Assembly: GCF_949987515.2 (NCBI RefSeq)
Contig: NC_082683.1
Location: forward strand, 122,970,582 to 123,034,581
DNA: 64,000 nucleotides
Source: Delphinus delphis
Taxonomy: Eukaryota; Chordata; Mammalia; Artiodactyla; Delphinidae
Direction: 5' to 3'
The first letter of the stretch is position 1. Each line of letters begins with the position of its first letter. The notes below the pieces were generated by a model, which made no database searches, was not told the DNA's origin, and saw nothing but the letters and a program-made list of their open reading frames with translations. The translations under genes were made by a program, and so were the position numbers. Shown here one piece after another: positions 11,393-21,833 of this stretch.

Positions 11393-12999
11393 TTAACATC
11401 TTTATTGGAGTATAATTGCTTTACAATGGTGTGTTAGTTTCTGCTTTATAACAAAGTGAATCAGTTATACATATACATATGTTCCCATATCTCTTCCCAC
11501 CCTCCCTCTCCCACCCCTCTAGGTGGTCACAAACCACCGACCTGATCTCCCTGTGCTATGCGGCTGCTTCCTACGTGCTATCTGTTTTACGTTTGGTAGT
11601 GTATATATGCCCATGCCACTCTCTCACTTTGTCAGAGCTTACCCTTCCCCCTCCCCATATCCTCAAGTCCATTCTCTAGTAGGTCTGTGTCTTTATTCCC
11701 ATCTTACCCCTAGGTTCTTCATGAACTTTTTTTTTCTTAGATTCCATAGATATGTGTTAGCATACGGTATTTGTTTTTCTCCTTCTGACTTACTTCATGC
11801 TCTATAACAGACTCTAGTTCCATCCACCTCACTACAAATAACTCGATTTCGTTTCTTTTTATGGCTGAGTAATACTCCATTGTATATATGTGCCACATCT
11901 TCTTTATCCACTCATCTGTTGATGGACACTTAGGTTGCTTCCATGTCCTGGCTATTGTAAATAGTGCTGCAATGAACATTTTGGTACATGACTATTTTTG
12001 AATTATGGTTTTCTCAGGGTATATGCCCAGTAGTGGGATTGCTGGGTCGTATGGTAATTCTATTTGTAGTTTTTTAAGGAACCTCCATACTGTTCTCCAT
12101 AGTGGCTGTATCACTTTGCATTCCCACCAACAGTGCAAGAGTGTTCCCTTTTCTCCACACCCTCTCCAGCATTTATTGTTTCTAGATTTTTTTGATGATG
12201 GCCATTCTGACCGGTGTGAGATGATATCTCATTGTAGTTTTGATTTGCATTTCCCTAATGATTAATGATGTTGAGTGTTCTTTCATGTGTTTGTTGGCAG
12301 TCTGTATATCTTTGGAGAAATGTCTATTTCGGTCTTCTGCCCATTTTTGGATTGGGTTTTTGTTTGGTTTTTTGTTATTGAGTGCATGAACTGCTTGTGA
12401 ATTTTGGAGATTAATCCTTTGTCAGTTACTTCATTTGCAAATATTTTCTCCCATTCTGAGGGTTGTCTTTTGGTCCTGTTTATGGTTTCCTTTGCTATGC
12501 AAAAGCTTTGAAGATTCATTAGGTCCCATTTGTTGATTTTTGTTTTTATTTCCATTTCTCTAGGAGGTGGGGCAAAAAGGATCTTGCTGTGATTTATGTC
12601 ATAGAGTGTTCTGCCTATGTTTTCCTCTAAGAGTTTGATAGTTTCTGGCCTTACATTTAGGCCTTTAATCCATTTTGGGTTTATTTTTGTGTATGGTGTT
12701 AGGGAGTGTTCTAATTTCATACTTTTACACGTACCTGTCCAGTTTTCCCAGCACCACTTATTGAAGAGGCTGTCTTTTCTCCACTGTATATTCTTGCCTC
12801 CTTTATCAAAGATAAGGTGTCCATATGTGCATGGTTTTATCTCTGGGCTTTCTATCCTGTTCCATTGATCTGTATTTCTGTGTTTGTGCCAGTACCATAC
12901 TGTCTTGATTACTGTAGCTTTGTAGTATAGTCTGAAGTCAGGGAGCCTGATTCCTCCAGCTCCATTTTTCGTTCTCAAGATTGCTTTGGCTATTCATGG
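11393..12999 (-). mobile_element. 5'-truncated L1
   Basis: Poly(T) and TAACATCTTTATTGGAGTAT mark the 3' end. The minus strand then carries the 3' UTR and the C-terminal part of ORF2. One frame (12283-12978) reads [20 protein letters not shown] through to [11 protein letters not shown]. Another (11737-11979) carries the last ~80 codons with [20 protein letters not shown]. It is truncated at about 12999, next to TTCTACCCATTTTTT. It lacks the endonuclease, RT core, ORF1 and promoter. It closely resembles the subfamily of the macrosatellite at 27918 onward. Confidence 0.88.
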
Positions 13000-13014
13000 T
13001 TCTACCCATTTTTT
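13000..13014. repeat. Target-site duplication copy 3 of 3
   Basis: TTCTACCCATTTTTT. It joins in register with the older L1, which continues at 13015. Confidence 0.7.
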
Positions 13015-16000
13015 GATTGGGTTTATTTTTTTGATACTGAGCTGCATGAGCTGTTTGTAGGTTTGGGAGATCAATGCATTGTTGGTCACCTCATTTGGAA
13101 ATGTTTTCTCCAATTCTGTGGGTTGTCTTTCTGTTTTGTTTATGGTTTCCTTTGCTGTGCAAAAGCTTTTAAGTTTAATTCAGTCTAATTTATTTATTAT
13201 TTTTGTTTTCATTACTCTAGGATGTGAATCCAAAAAGATATTGCTGCAACTTATGTCAAAGAGTGTTCTGCCTGTTTTTTCCTCTAAGGCTTTTATAGTA
13301 TTCAGTCTTACATTGAGATCTTTAATCCATTTTGTGTTTATTTTTGTGTATGGTGTTAGAGAATGTTCTAATTTCATTCCTTTACATGTAGCTGTGTAGT
13401 TTTCCCAGCACCACTTATTGAAGAGACTGTTTTTTCTCCATTATATATTCTTGCCTTCTTTGTCGTAGATTAATTGACCATAGGTGCGTGGGTTTATTTC
13501 TGGGCTTTCTATCCTATTGCATTGAGCTATAAGTCTGTCTTTTTGCCAGCACCATTGTGTTTTGATGACTATAGCTTTGTAGTGTAGTCTGAAGTCAGGG
13601 AGCCTGATTCTTCCAACTCTGTTTTTCTTTCTCAAGATTGCTTTGGCTATTCAGGGTCTTTTGTGTTTCTGTACAAATTTTAAATCTTTTGTTCTTGATC
13701 TGCCATTAGTAATTTGATAGGGATTGCACTGAATCTGTAGACTGCCTTTGGTAGTATAGTCATTTTGACAATATTGATTCTTCCAGTCCAAGAACACAGT
13801 ATATCTTTCCATCTGTTTGTTTTTCATCTTCGATTTCTTTCATCAGTGTCTTATAGTTTTCAGAGTAAAGGCCTTTTGCCTCCTTAGGTAGATTTATTCC
13901 TAGGTATTTTATTCTTTTTGATGTAATGGTAAATGGAGTTGTTTCCTTAATTTCACTTTCTGATCTCTTGTTGTTAGTGTACAGAAATGCAAAAGATTTT
14001 GTGTATTAATTTTGTATCCTGCAACTTTACCGAATTGATGAGCACTAGTAGTTTTCTCATAGCATCTTTATGATTTCTTATGTATAGTATATGTCATATG
14101 TCTTATGTATGTATATGTCTTATGTATGTATATGTCATCTGTGAACAGTGACAGTTGTACTACTTTTCCAATTTGGATTCCTTTCTTTTTCTTCTCTGAT
14201 TGCTGTGACTAGGACTTCCAAATTATGTTGAATAAAAGTGGGGAGAGTCGACCTCCTCATCTTGTACCTGATCTTAGAGGAAATGATTTTATGTTTTCAC
14301 CATTGAGTATGATGTTGGGTTTGTTATGTTCCCTCTATGCCCACTTGCAGGAGAGTTTTTATCATCAATGGTGTTGGATTTTGTCAGAAGTTTTTCCTAC
14401 ATCTATTGAGATGATCATGTGGTTTTTCTTCTTCAATTTGTTAATGTGGTGTATCACGCTGATTGATTTGTGGATATTGAAAAATCCTTGCATCCCTGGG
14501 ATAAATCCCACTTGATCGTGGTGTATTATCCTTTTAATGTATTGTTGGATTCTGTTTGCTAGTATTTTGTTGAGGATTTTTGCGTCTATGTTCATCAGTG
14601 ATTTTGGCCTCTAATTTTCTTTTTTTGTGGTATCTTTGTCTGATTTTGGTATCAGGGTGATGGTGGCCTCATAGAATGTGTTTGGAAGTATGCCTTCGCC
14701 TGCCATTTTTTGGAAGAGTTTCAGAAGGATAGGTGTTAACTCTTCCCTACATGTTTGATAGAATTCATCTGTGAAGCCATCTGGTCCTGCACTTTTGTTT
14801 GTTGTGAGTTTTTAAATCACAGTTTCAATTTCAATACTTGTGATTGGTCTGTTCATATTTTCTATTTTTCCTGGTTCAGTTTTGGGAGATTGTACCTTTC
14901 TAAGAATTTGTCCTTTTCTTCTAGGTTGTCCATTTTATTGGCATACACTTGCTTGTAGTAGTCTCTTATGATCCTTTGTATTTCCTTGGTGTCTGTTGTA
15001 ACTTCTTTTTCATTTCTAATTTTATTGATCTGAATCCTCTCCTTTTTTTCCTTTTTGAGTCTGGCTAAAGGCTTATCAATTTTGTTTACCTTTTCTAAGA
15101 ACCAGCTTTTGGTTTCATTGATCTTTTCTGTTGTTTGCTTTGTCTCTCTTTCATTTATTTCTGCTCTCATCTTTATGATTTCTTTCCTTCTGCTAACTTT
15201 GGGTTTTGTTTGTTCTTTTTCCTTTAGTTGCTTTAGGTATAAGGTTGAGTTGTTTATTTGAGATTTTTCTTGTTTCCTGATGTAAGATTGTATTGCTGTC
15301 AACTTACCTCTTAGAACTGCTTTTGCTGAGTCCCATAGATTTTGGATAGTCATGCTTTCATTTTCATTTGCTTCTAGGTATATTTTGATTTCCTCTTTGA
15401 TTTCTTTGGTGATCCATTGGTTGTTTACTAGCATATTGCTTAGCCTCTGAGTGTTTTTGGTTTTTACTTTTTTTTTTCTTATAGTTGATTTTTTTTTAAT
15501 ATCCTAGTGTTGTGGTTGGAAAAGATGCTTGATATGATTTCAGTTTTCCTAACTTTACCCAAGCTTGCTTTGTGGCCCAGCATGTGATCTATCCTGGAGA
15601 ATGTTCCATGTGCAGTTGAGAAGAATGAGTATTGTGCTGCTTTTGGATGGAATGCTCTATAAATATCAATTAAGTCTTTCTGGTCTAATGTGTAATTTAA
15701 GGCCTGTGTTTCCTTACTGATTTTCAGTCTGGATAATCTATTCATAGATTTAAGTGGGGAGTTAAAGTTCTTTACTCTTAATTGTGTTACTGTCGATTTC
15801 TCCTTTTATGGCTGTTAGCATTTGCCTTATGTATCAAAGCACTCCTGTGTTGGCTGCATATATATTTATAATTGTTAAATCTTCTTGGATTGATCCTTTG
15901 ATCATTATATAGTGTCCTTCTTTGTCTCTTGTAACAGTCTTTATTTTGAAGTCTACTTTGTCTGATATGAGTATTGTTACTCCAGCTTTCCTTTGATTTC

Positions 16001-16199
16001 CTTTTGCATGGAATACCTTTTTCCATCCTCTCACCACTTTCAGTCTGTATGTGTCCCTAGATCCGAATTGGGTCTCTTGTAGGATATATATATATAGGTC
16101 TTGTTTTTGTATCCATTCAGCCGGCGTGTGTCTTTTGGTTGGAACATTTGATCCATTTACATTTAAGGTAATTACCCATATGTATGGTCTTATTGCCAT
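13015..16199 (-). pseudogene. L1 ORF2 of the older element (N-terminal and middle part), broken
   Basis: The endonuclease start is at 16199 (MAIRPYIWVITLNVNG, LQETQFGSRDTYRLK; 15834-16199). The region leading to the RT is at 14862-15434. RT fragments include the [20 protein letters not shown] block and a motif A with altered spacing (14365-14595). The thumb and connection pieces are at 13441-13635 and 13180-13377. The C-terminal end is the separate piece at 4522-4950. A local 17-bp duplication lies in the active-site region at 14097-14130. Confidence 0.85.
14097..14130. repeat. 17-bp tandem duplication in older L1 ORF2
   Basis: TATGTCTTATGTATGTA occurs twice in succession. It interrupts the segment that in other copies encodes the [12 protein letters not shown] box, so it postdates loss of function. 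Confidence 0.8.
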
Positions 16200-16575
16200 T
16201 TTGTTAGTTGTTTTGGATTTGTTTCTGTAGGTCTTCTTTCTAACCTTTCTCTTGTTCTCTTGTGATTTGATGACTATCTTTAGTGTTGTTTGATTTTTTC
16301 TTTTTTGTGTATATATCTATTGTAGATTTTTGGTTTGAGGTTACTAATGAGGTTTTGATATAGCAGTCTATATACATACAAGTTTGTTTTAAGCTGCTGG
16401 TCTCTCAGTTTCAAATGCATTTCCAGTGTCCTGCATTTGTACCCTCCTCATGTCAGGATTGCTGGTTTTGATACCATATTTGTAGGTGGATGATTTCCTG
16501 CCTTTATTGTATATTTACCTTTACTGGTGAGATTACTCATTTGTAATTTTCTTGTATTCTGGTGGTCTTTTCCGC

Positions 16576-16844
16576 CTAGAGAATTTCCTTTAGCATTTGT
16601 TGTACAGCAGGTTTGGTGGCGCTGAATTCTGTCAACTTTTGCTTGTCTGTAAAGCTTTTGATTTCTATGTCAAATCTGAATGAGAACCTTGCTGGGTAGA
16701 GTATTTTTGGTTGTAGGTTTTTCCCTTTCATCACTTTAAGTATATTATGTCACTCCCTTCTGGCTTGCAGAGTTTCAGCTGAACAATCAGATGATAACCT
16801 TATGGGGATTTTCTTGTATGTTATTTGTTGCTTTTCCCTTGTTG

Positions 16845-16884
<40 letters not shown>

Positions 16885-17727
16885 GGTACACGGGCCTCTC
16901 ACTGTTGTGGCCTCTCCCATTGCGGGGCACAGGCTCCGGACGCGCAGGCTCAGCGGCCATGGCTCACGGGCCCAGCCGCTCCGCGGCATGTGGGATCCTC
17001 CCGGACCGGGGCACGAACCCGTGTCCCCTGCATCGGCAGGCGGACTCTCAACCGCTGCGCCACCAGGGAAGCCCATCCCTTGTTGCTTTTAATATTTTCT
17101 TTTTGTCCTTAATTTTTGTCAAATTGATTAACATGTGTCTCAGCACATTCCTCCTTGGATTTATGCTATATGGTACTCGCTGCACTTCCTGGACTTGGGT
17201 GACTGTTTCCTTTCCCATGTTAGGGAATTTTTCAGCTACTATCTCTTCAAATGTTTTCTCAGGTCCTTTTTCTCTCTCTTCTCCTTCTGTGACCCCAATC
17301 ACGTGAATGTTTGTGCATTTAATGTTGTCCCAGAGGTCTCTTAAACTGTTTTCATTTCTTTTCATTCTTTTTTTCTTTATTCTGTTCCGTGGCATTGATT
17401 TCTACTATTCTGTCTTCCAGCTCACTTATCTATTATTCTGCCTCATTTATTCTGCTGTTTATTCTTCCCAGTGTATTTTTCATTTCAGGTATTGTATTGT
17501 TCCACTCTGTTTGTTCTTTATATTTTCTAGCTCTTGTTGAGCATTTCTTCTGTCTTCTTGGTGTGTGTCTCCATTCTTTTTCTGAGATCTTGGGTCATTT
17601 TTACTACCATTACACTCAATTCTTTTTCAGGTAGATTGCCTATCTCCACTTCACTTAGTTGTGCTTCTCGAGTTTTTATCTTGTTCCTTCATCTGGAACA
17701 TATTCTTCTGCCATCTCATTTTGTCTA
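16576..17727 (-). pseudogene. L1 ORF1 of the older element, split by a SINE
   Basis: The stop is near 16576 and the likely start is in the CATCTCATTTTG context near 17725. The RNA-binding domain frame at 17048-17395 reads NENSLRDLWDNIKCTNIHVIGV and INPRRNVLRHMLINL. A CHR SINE at 16849-17076 interrupts the domain just after the 'KATR' segment. Further frameshifts are present. Confidence 0.8.
16849..17076 (-). mobile_element. CHR-type tRNA-derived SINE
   Basis: A poly(T) of more than 30 bases (from about 16846) precedes 'GCGGTACACGGGCCTCTCAC', and the SINE ends with 'CCACCAGGGAAGCCC', the reverse complement of the family head. The tRNA-related part carries the B-box-like 'GGTTCGTGCCC' equivalent on the minus strand. 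The TSD is CCCTTGTTGCTTTT at 16836-16849 and 17077-17090. It inserted into ORF1 of the older L1. In the family these are RNA polymerase III transcripts mobilised by L1 proteins. Confidence 0.92.
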
Positions 17728-17990
17728 ACTTTCTGTGTTTATGGCCCCATAGGCTTTAGGTTTGTGGTTCCTCTTCTGGTGTCTTCCCTGTGGTAGGGGA
17801 GGCTAGTCTAAGAGTCCTGTACAGGCTTCCTGGTGGGAGGGATTGGTGCCTGCCCACTGGTGTGTGGAGCTGGGTCTTGTCCCTCTGGTGGGCAGGGCTG
17901 TGTCAATGGGTGTGTTTAGAGGCAGCTCAGGGCTCAGGAAGACTTGAAGCAGCTTGTCTGTTGATGGGTGGAGTTGTGTTCCTGCCCTGT
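17728..17990 (-). other. Partial 5' UTR of the older L1
   Basis: It matches the start of the 5' UTR of the copy at 5070-11379 (e.g. 'GGCTTCCTGGTGGGAGGGA' and the 'GATGGGTGGAGTTGTGTTCC' region). It stops near a T10 run at 17990, so the element is truncated within its 5' UTR. I could not identify a TSD. Confidence 0.65.
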
Positions 17991-18299
17991 TAGTTTTTTT
18001 TTTATCTCAGCCATTAAACTTCCTCTTCTGGAATTAGCAACTTACTCCAGGGGGAAAACTGCCCCCAGAGCTAGACTAATCTCTCTGGATTTTATAATAT
18101 TTTGCATCTTGATCTAATAATTCCTTGCTACTGCAGGTGCTATTGACATCCTAAATTTTTGTGGGAAGTTTGGTCTGAATTACTTGGTCCATATTTTACT
18201 GGAAGTAGAAGTATTCATCGTACAGTCTTTTAAAAAGCAGTCATTACTATCAAGGTCTCCAGCCTTATTAATAAACCAGATTCATGAAAGGCCACATAG
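17991..18299. other. Unique intron-like sequence
   Basis: No repeat or coding signal recognised. It precedes the MIR and the three host exons. Confidence 0.5.
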
Positions 18300-18535
18300 G
18301 AATAGTGAAAACACTGTATAGGCTCTTTCACTTAACCTCGGTTTGAGTCCTGACTCCACTGTTCACCAGCTGTTAACTTACTGCTAACTTTTGTGTTTCT
18401 CAGTTAACTTACTGCTAACTTCTGTGTTTCTCAGTTATCTCTTTTCTAATATGTGTATATTGTCTACCTCATAAGATTATGGGATAAAATATGTAAAGTA
18501 CCTAACCATAAGCAGGCTTGGTACAAGTGCTTAAA
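18300..18535 (+). mobile_element. MIR SINE with an internal 31-bp duplication
   Basis: 'GGTTTGAGTCCTGACTCCAC', 'CACCAGCTGT', 'TTTCTCAGTTATCT' and 'CTACCTCATAAGATTATG' fall in the order of the mammalian-wide MIR consensus (tRNA-related part, core, tail). A 31-bp segment (18372-18402) is repeated at 18403-18433 with one mismatch, which lengthens the element in its core. MIRs are ancient and are expected near conserved genes. Confidence 0.68.
18372..18433. repeat. 31-bp tandem duplication (2 copies)
   Basis: The unit starts GTTAACTTACTGCTAACTT. The second copy has C for T in the middle (CTTCTG versus CTTTTG). Confidence 0.9.
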
Positions 18536-18641
18536 TATGAGTTATCCACTGCTCCCTTCCTGTACCCTTACTTCTATACCTACTCCATAATATTTGTCTT
18601 AGTCAAATTTTTAACTCCTACCTACTTTTTATTTCCTTCAG

Positions 18642-18766
18642 GTGATTCTAGTCACAAGATTCCTATTTCAAACTTTGAATCTGGGTGTGACCAAGCAATG
18701 GTGTTACAAAACCTTTATAGATTCATTCATCCAAATCCAGGGAACTGGCCACCTGTCTACTGCAAG
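18642..18766 (+). CDS. Host protein gene, coding exon A (unidentified)
   Basis: A 125-bp exon with a pyrimidine-rich acceptor (TTTTTATTTCCTTCAG ending at 18641) and a donor AAG|GTAATT. The first two bases complete a codon begun in the preceding exon, and the exon ends on a codon boundary. It encodes DSSHKIPISNFESG, then CDQAMVLQNLYRFI and HPNPGNWPPVYCK. The reading phase links exactly to the next two exons. Composition and phase argue for a real, constrained gene. I do not recognise the protein, and no catalytic motif is evident. Confidence 0.75.
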
Positions 18767-19526
18767 GTAATTTCAACATAAGAATTTCTTTTAAGTCATT
18801 ACTTAGAAACCGAAAGATCCATGAAAGATACCCAAAGAAATAACTTTTGCCTGTGTATTAAAATATATATGTTCGTTCTTATTTTGAATGTAATTAGGTA
18901 TAATGCTTTTTCTTCTAAATCTCTCTGGTATTGGAGGGATTTTGAAGACTGCAAAAACTGAATGTATTTCAGCTTCGGTCAATCTCATGTTTTTAGTTCC
19001 TCCTTCTGAAATATCTTCAATTGTTTTTACTCTGAAGGATGGATTTCTAGTCTGTACACCTATTCTCCTAGGCAAGAGAATTGTTTGTTCAAAATTGTTT
19101 TTGTAGCAGTCCCTTGACCTTCCTTTTGTAATCTTTATTCTTTGTTTTGTCTAAGTTCTTCTAGGCTAGGTGTCATAGAATTGGGTTTTAACCTTACTGT
19201 TTATTAGTGTCACCATGAACACAAATCACCTTATTTATCTTTTTCTGAACATTGGTTTCTTCATTTGCTTACCCTAAGTCTCACTTGCTGTTCATAAAGT
19301 ATATTAACATTGCTTTATGAGCATAACTGGTTATTATTAGCAGTATTTTCTAGAATATGTTGCTCTGTTTTACAGTTCTTGTTTAGTTGTCACAGACTAT
19401 TCAGTATCTCCCTTCTCACCATCCTTACCCCTCCTCCTTCCCCTTCCCCCAGTTTGAAAGGACCACATTAATTAAAAGTAACAGAAGATAGGAGAAAATA
19501 AGTAAAATTTTTTTTCCCTTCTCCAG
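18767..19526 (+). other. Intron between exons A and B
   Basis: 760 bp, GT...AG, with a pyrimidine tract (TTTTTTTTCCCTTCTCCAG) at its end. It contains no recognised repeat. Frames within it on either strand have no supporting features. Confidence 0.65.
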
Positions 19527-19581
19527 TCTGATGATAGAGCCAGAGTCAACTGGTGTTTGAAGCATATGGAGAAGTCATCAG
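19527..19581 (+). CDS. Host protein gene, coding exon B (unidentified)
   Basis: A 55-bp exon between CTCCAG and the strong donor G|GTAAGT. It starts in phase 0, exactly as exon A ends, and leaves one base for the next codon. It encodes SDDRARVNWCLKHMEKSS, a basic, helix-prone segment. The small size and perfect phase fit with both neighbours support it. Confidence 0.75.
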
Positions 19582-19700
19582 GTAAGTTAAACTGGGTCAC
19601 TGCTCAAATGCATTTTAATATCTGTGTTTCCATTTTGATGTACATGTTCTGTGTACCTAAACTTACTAATTGTATGTGTGTTTCTGTTTACCAATGGAAG
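19582..19700 (+). other. Intron between exons B and C
   Basis: A short 119-bp GT...AG intron. The acceptor is GGAAG|AAATC with a weaker pyrimidine tract (TGTGTGTTTCTGTTTACC). Confidence 0.65.
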
Positions 19701-19842
19701 AAATCAGGCAAGATCTAGAACTTCTCACTGTAGAGGATCTTGTAGTAGGGATCTACCAGCAAAAATTTCTCAAGGAGCCCTCTAAGACCTGGGTTCGGAG
19801 CTTCCTAGATGTGGCCATGTGGGATTATTCTAGCAACACAAG
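19701..19842 (+). CDS. Host protein gene, coding exon C (unidentified)
   Basis: A 142-bp exon that begins in phase 1 to complete a Glu codon and ends after AG before GTATTT, leaving two bases. It encodes IRQDLELLTVEDLVVG, IYQQKFLKEPSKTWV and RSFLDVAMWDYSSNT. The protein segment is amphipathic and probably all-helical. No stop occurs across the three joined exons (about 107 codons). The next exon, which must supply one base of an Arg or Ser codon, was not found before the macrosatellite. The gene therefore probably continues to the right of the array or beyond the window. Confidence 0.75.
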
Positions 19843-20145
19843 GTATTTATAGTGATTTTGTGATAGTGATACTGTTTTCTGAACTGAAAAAATATGGTAT
19901 GATTAGTTTTTGCCTTTTTAAACAATATTTTCCTATGAAACTTCGGAATCATTGTATTTCCTTGAATATAAGATTTAATTGATTGTAAGGTACATTGTTA
20001 CTTCGTCTATCAATAAAAACAAAAAAACTACCAAATAAACTGACAGTGCTTTATCACTTAGAATTTCTGTACTAATGAAAGAATATTTTGTATTTATTTG
20101 TATAGACATTTTATTACATAGAATTCTTGTAGTTATGAGAAATAT
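19843..20145. other. Intron-like sequence
   Basis: AT-rich DNA following exon C. No repeat or exon recognised. Confidence 0.5.
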
Positions 20146-20380
20146 AGATGTGAAATAGGGCTTTCATGGTGGCGCAATGGTTGCGAGTCCGCCTGCTGAT
20201 GCAGGGGACACAGGTTCGGGCCCCGGTCTGAGAAGATCCCACATGCCGCAGAACGGCTAGGCCTGTGAGCCATGGCCGCTGAGCCTGCGCGTCTGGAGCC
20301 TGTGCTCCGCAACGGGAGAGGCCACAACAGTGAGAGGCCCGCGTACCGCAAAAAAAAAAAAAAAAAAAAGATGTGAAATA
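20146..20380 (+). mobile_element. CHR-type SINE with TSD
   Basis: The SINE proper is about 20158-20369, followed by an A-tail. The head is 'GGGCTTTCATGGTGGCGCAA' and the tail 'AGAGGCCCGCGTACCGCAAA'. The TSD is AGATGTGAAATA at 20146-20157 and 20369-20380, without mismatch. A few substitutions from the other copies suggest moderate age. Confidence 0.93.
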
Positions 20381-20690
20381 AATTGAAAGTATATTTTTTA
20401 CTTTGAAATAATTTTAGGCTTACAGAAAAGTTGCAAGACTCTAGTACAGGGAAGTTGTATATACCATTCTCAGATTCTCTAACTTAATATTTTTACATGT
20501 TTATAACTTTTTCTCTAAATATACATACACAGTTTCTTTTTCTCAGCCTCTTGAGAGCAAGTTGCTATCATGATGCCTTTTCACCCCTGAGTATCAATGT
20601 GTTTGTTCCTAAGAACAAGATCATGTATATTGCCACAATCCAGTTATCAAAACAGGATATTGCCATTGATACAGTACTACTGTCTAATCT

Positions 20691-20936
20691 AAAAGCTATA
20701 TTCAGGCTTCCCTGGTGGTGCAGTGGTTGAGAGTCCGCCTGCCGATGCAGGGGACATGGGTTCGTGCCCTGGTTTGGGAGGATCCCACGTGCCGCGGAGC
20801 GGCTGGGCCCGTGAGCCATGGCCGCTGAGCCTGCGCGTCCGGAGCCTGCGCGTCCGGAGCCTGTGCTCCGCAACGGGAGAGGCCACAGTGGTGAGAGGCC
20901 CGCGTACCGCAAAAAAAAAAAAAAAAGCTATATTCA
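20691..20936 (+). mobile_element. CHR-type SINE with TSD and internal 15-bp duplication
   Basis: The SINE body is 20705-20926. The head is GGCTTCCCTGGTGGTGCAGT and the tail ends GTACCGC plus an A-tail. The TSD AAAAGCTATATTCA is perfect at 20691-20704 and 20923-20936. CCTGCGCGTCCGGAG is present twice in a row (20830-20844, 20845-20859), where other copies in the window have it once. Confidence 0.94.
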
Positions 20937-21468
20937 TATTTTGCTAGTTGTTCTAATAATGTCTTCTATAGCCAAAAAAAAAAAAAAATTTAGGATCCAA
21001 GCCAGGACGACATGTTGCATTTAGTTATTATGTCTCTTTAGGCCCTTTAATCTGGAATAGTTCCTCAGTCTTTGACTTTCATGATCTTGACCTTTTTGAA
21101 GAGTACAGGCCCATTACTTTGCAAAATGTTTCTCAGTTTGAGTTTGCCTGTATTTCCACATGATTAGATTGAGGTTATATATTTTTAGCAGGAGTACCAC
21201 AAAAGTGATGTGTCTTCTCAGTGTGTCATATCTGGAGGCATCTGATGTCAGTCTCATTACTGACAGCTTTGATCATTTGCTTAAGATAGTGTCTGCCAAA
21301 TTTCTCTATTGAAAAGTTACTCTTTATTACCTTATAATTAATATTCTGTTGGGAGATTCTTTGAGATTTGGTAGATAATCTATTCCTCAAACTTTACTCT
21401 GCTAGTTTTAGCATCCATTGATGATTTTTGCCTGGGTCGATTATTACTATTTTTGTGAAATGATGGCT

Positions 21469-21833
21469 TTCTAATCTGATTTTTTTAAATTTATTTTTGG
21501 CTGCCTTAGTCTTTGTTGCTGCACACGGGCTTTCTCTAGTTGCGGCGAGCGGGGGCTACTCTTCGTTGTGGTTTGCGGGCTTCTCATTGGGTGGCTTCTC
21601 TTGTTGCAGAGCACGGGCTTTAGGCACGTGGGCTTCAGTAGTTGTGGCACTCGGACTCAGTAGTTGTAGCTCACGGGCTCTAGAGTGCAGGCTCCGTAGT
21701 TGAGGCATACAGGCTTAGTTGCTCCACGGCATGTGGGATCTTCCCAGACCAGGGCTCGAACCCATGTCCCCTGCACTGGCAGGTGGATTCTTAACCACTG
21801 CGCCACCAGGGAAGTCCTTCTAATCTGATTTTT
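21469..21833 (-). mobile_element. Longer CHR-related SINE with TSD
   Basis: The body is 21486-21817, about 330 bp. It ends in 'CGCCACCAGGGAAGTCC', the reverse complement of the CHR head. The left part differs from the short CHR copies, with repeated 'GTAGTTGTGGC/GTAGTTGTAGC' and 'CACGGGCT' blocks. This is the longer CHR subtype found in cetartiodactyls. The TSD TTCTAATCTGATTTTT is at 21469-21484 and 21818-21833. Confidence 0.88.

Larger units (their letters stand above)
13015..17990 (-). mobile_element. Older L1, 5' part (right half of split element)
   Basis: Continuation of 4148-5069. From left to right on the minus strand are degraded ORF2, ORF1 (split by a SINE) and about 250 bp of 5' UTR, ending near 17990 at a T-run. 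Its ORF2 has many more breaks than the younger copies, consistent with greater age. Without the insertions the element would be about 5.7 kb. Confidence 0.85.

Noticed and set aside
16791..17306. 171-codon + strand frame with a poly-Phe run
   Set aside because: It reads the SINE poly(T) and flanking L1. An artefact of the repeat composition.
20568..20937. Minus-strand frames over the SINE with Arg/Pro-rich sequence
   Set aside because: They are translations of the CHR SINE body, not genes.
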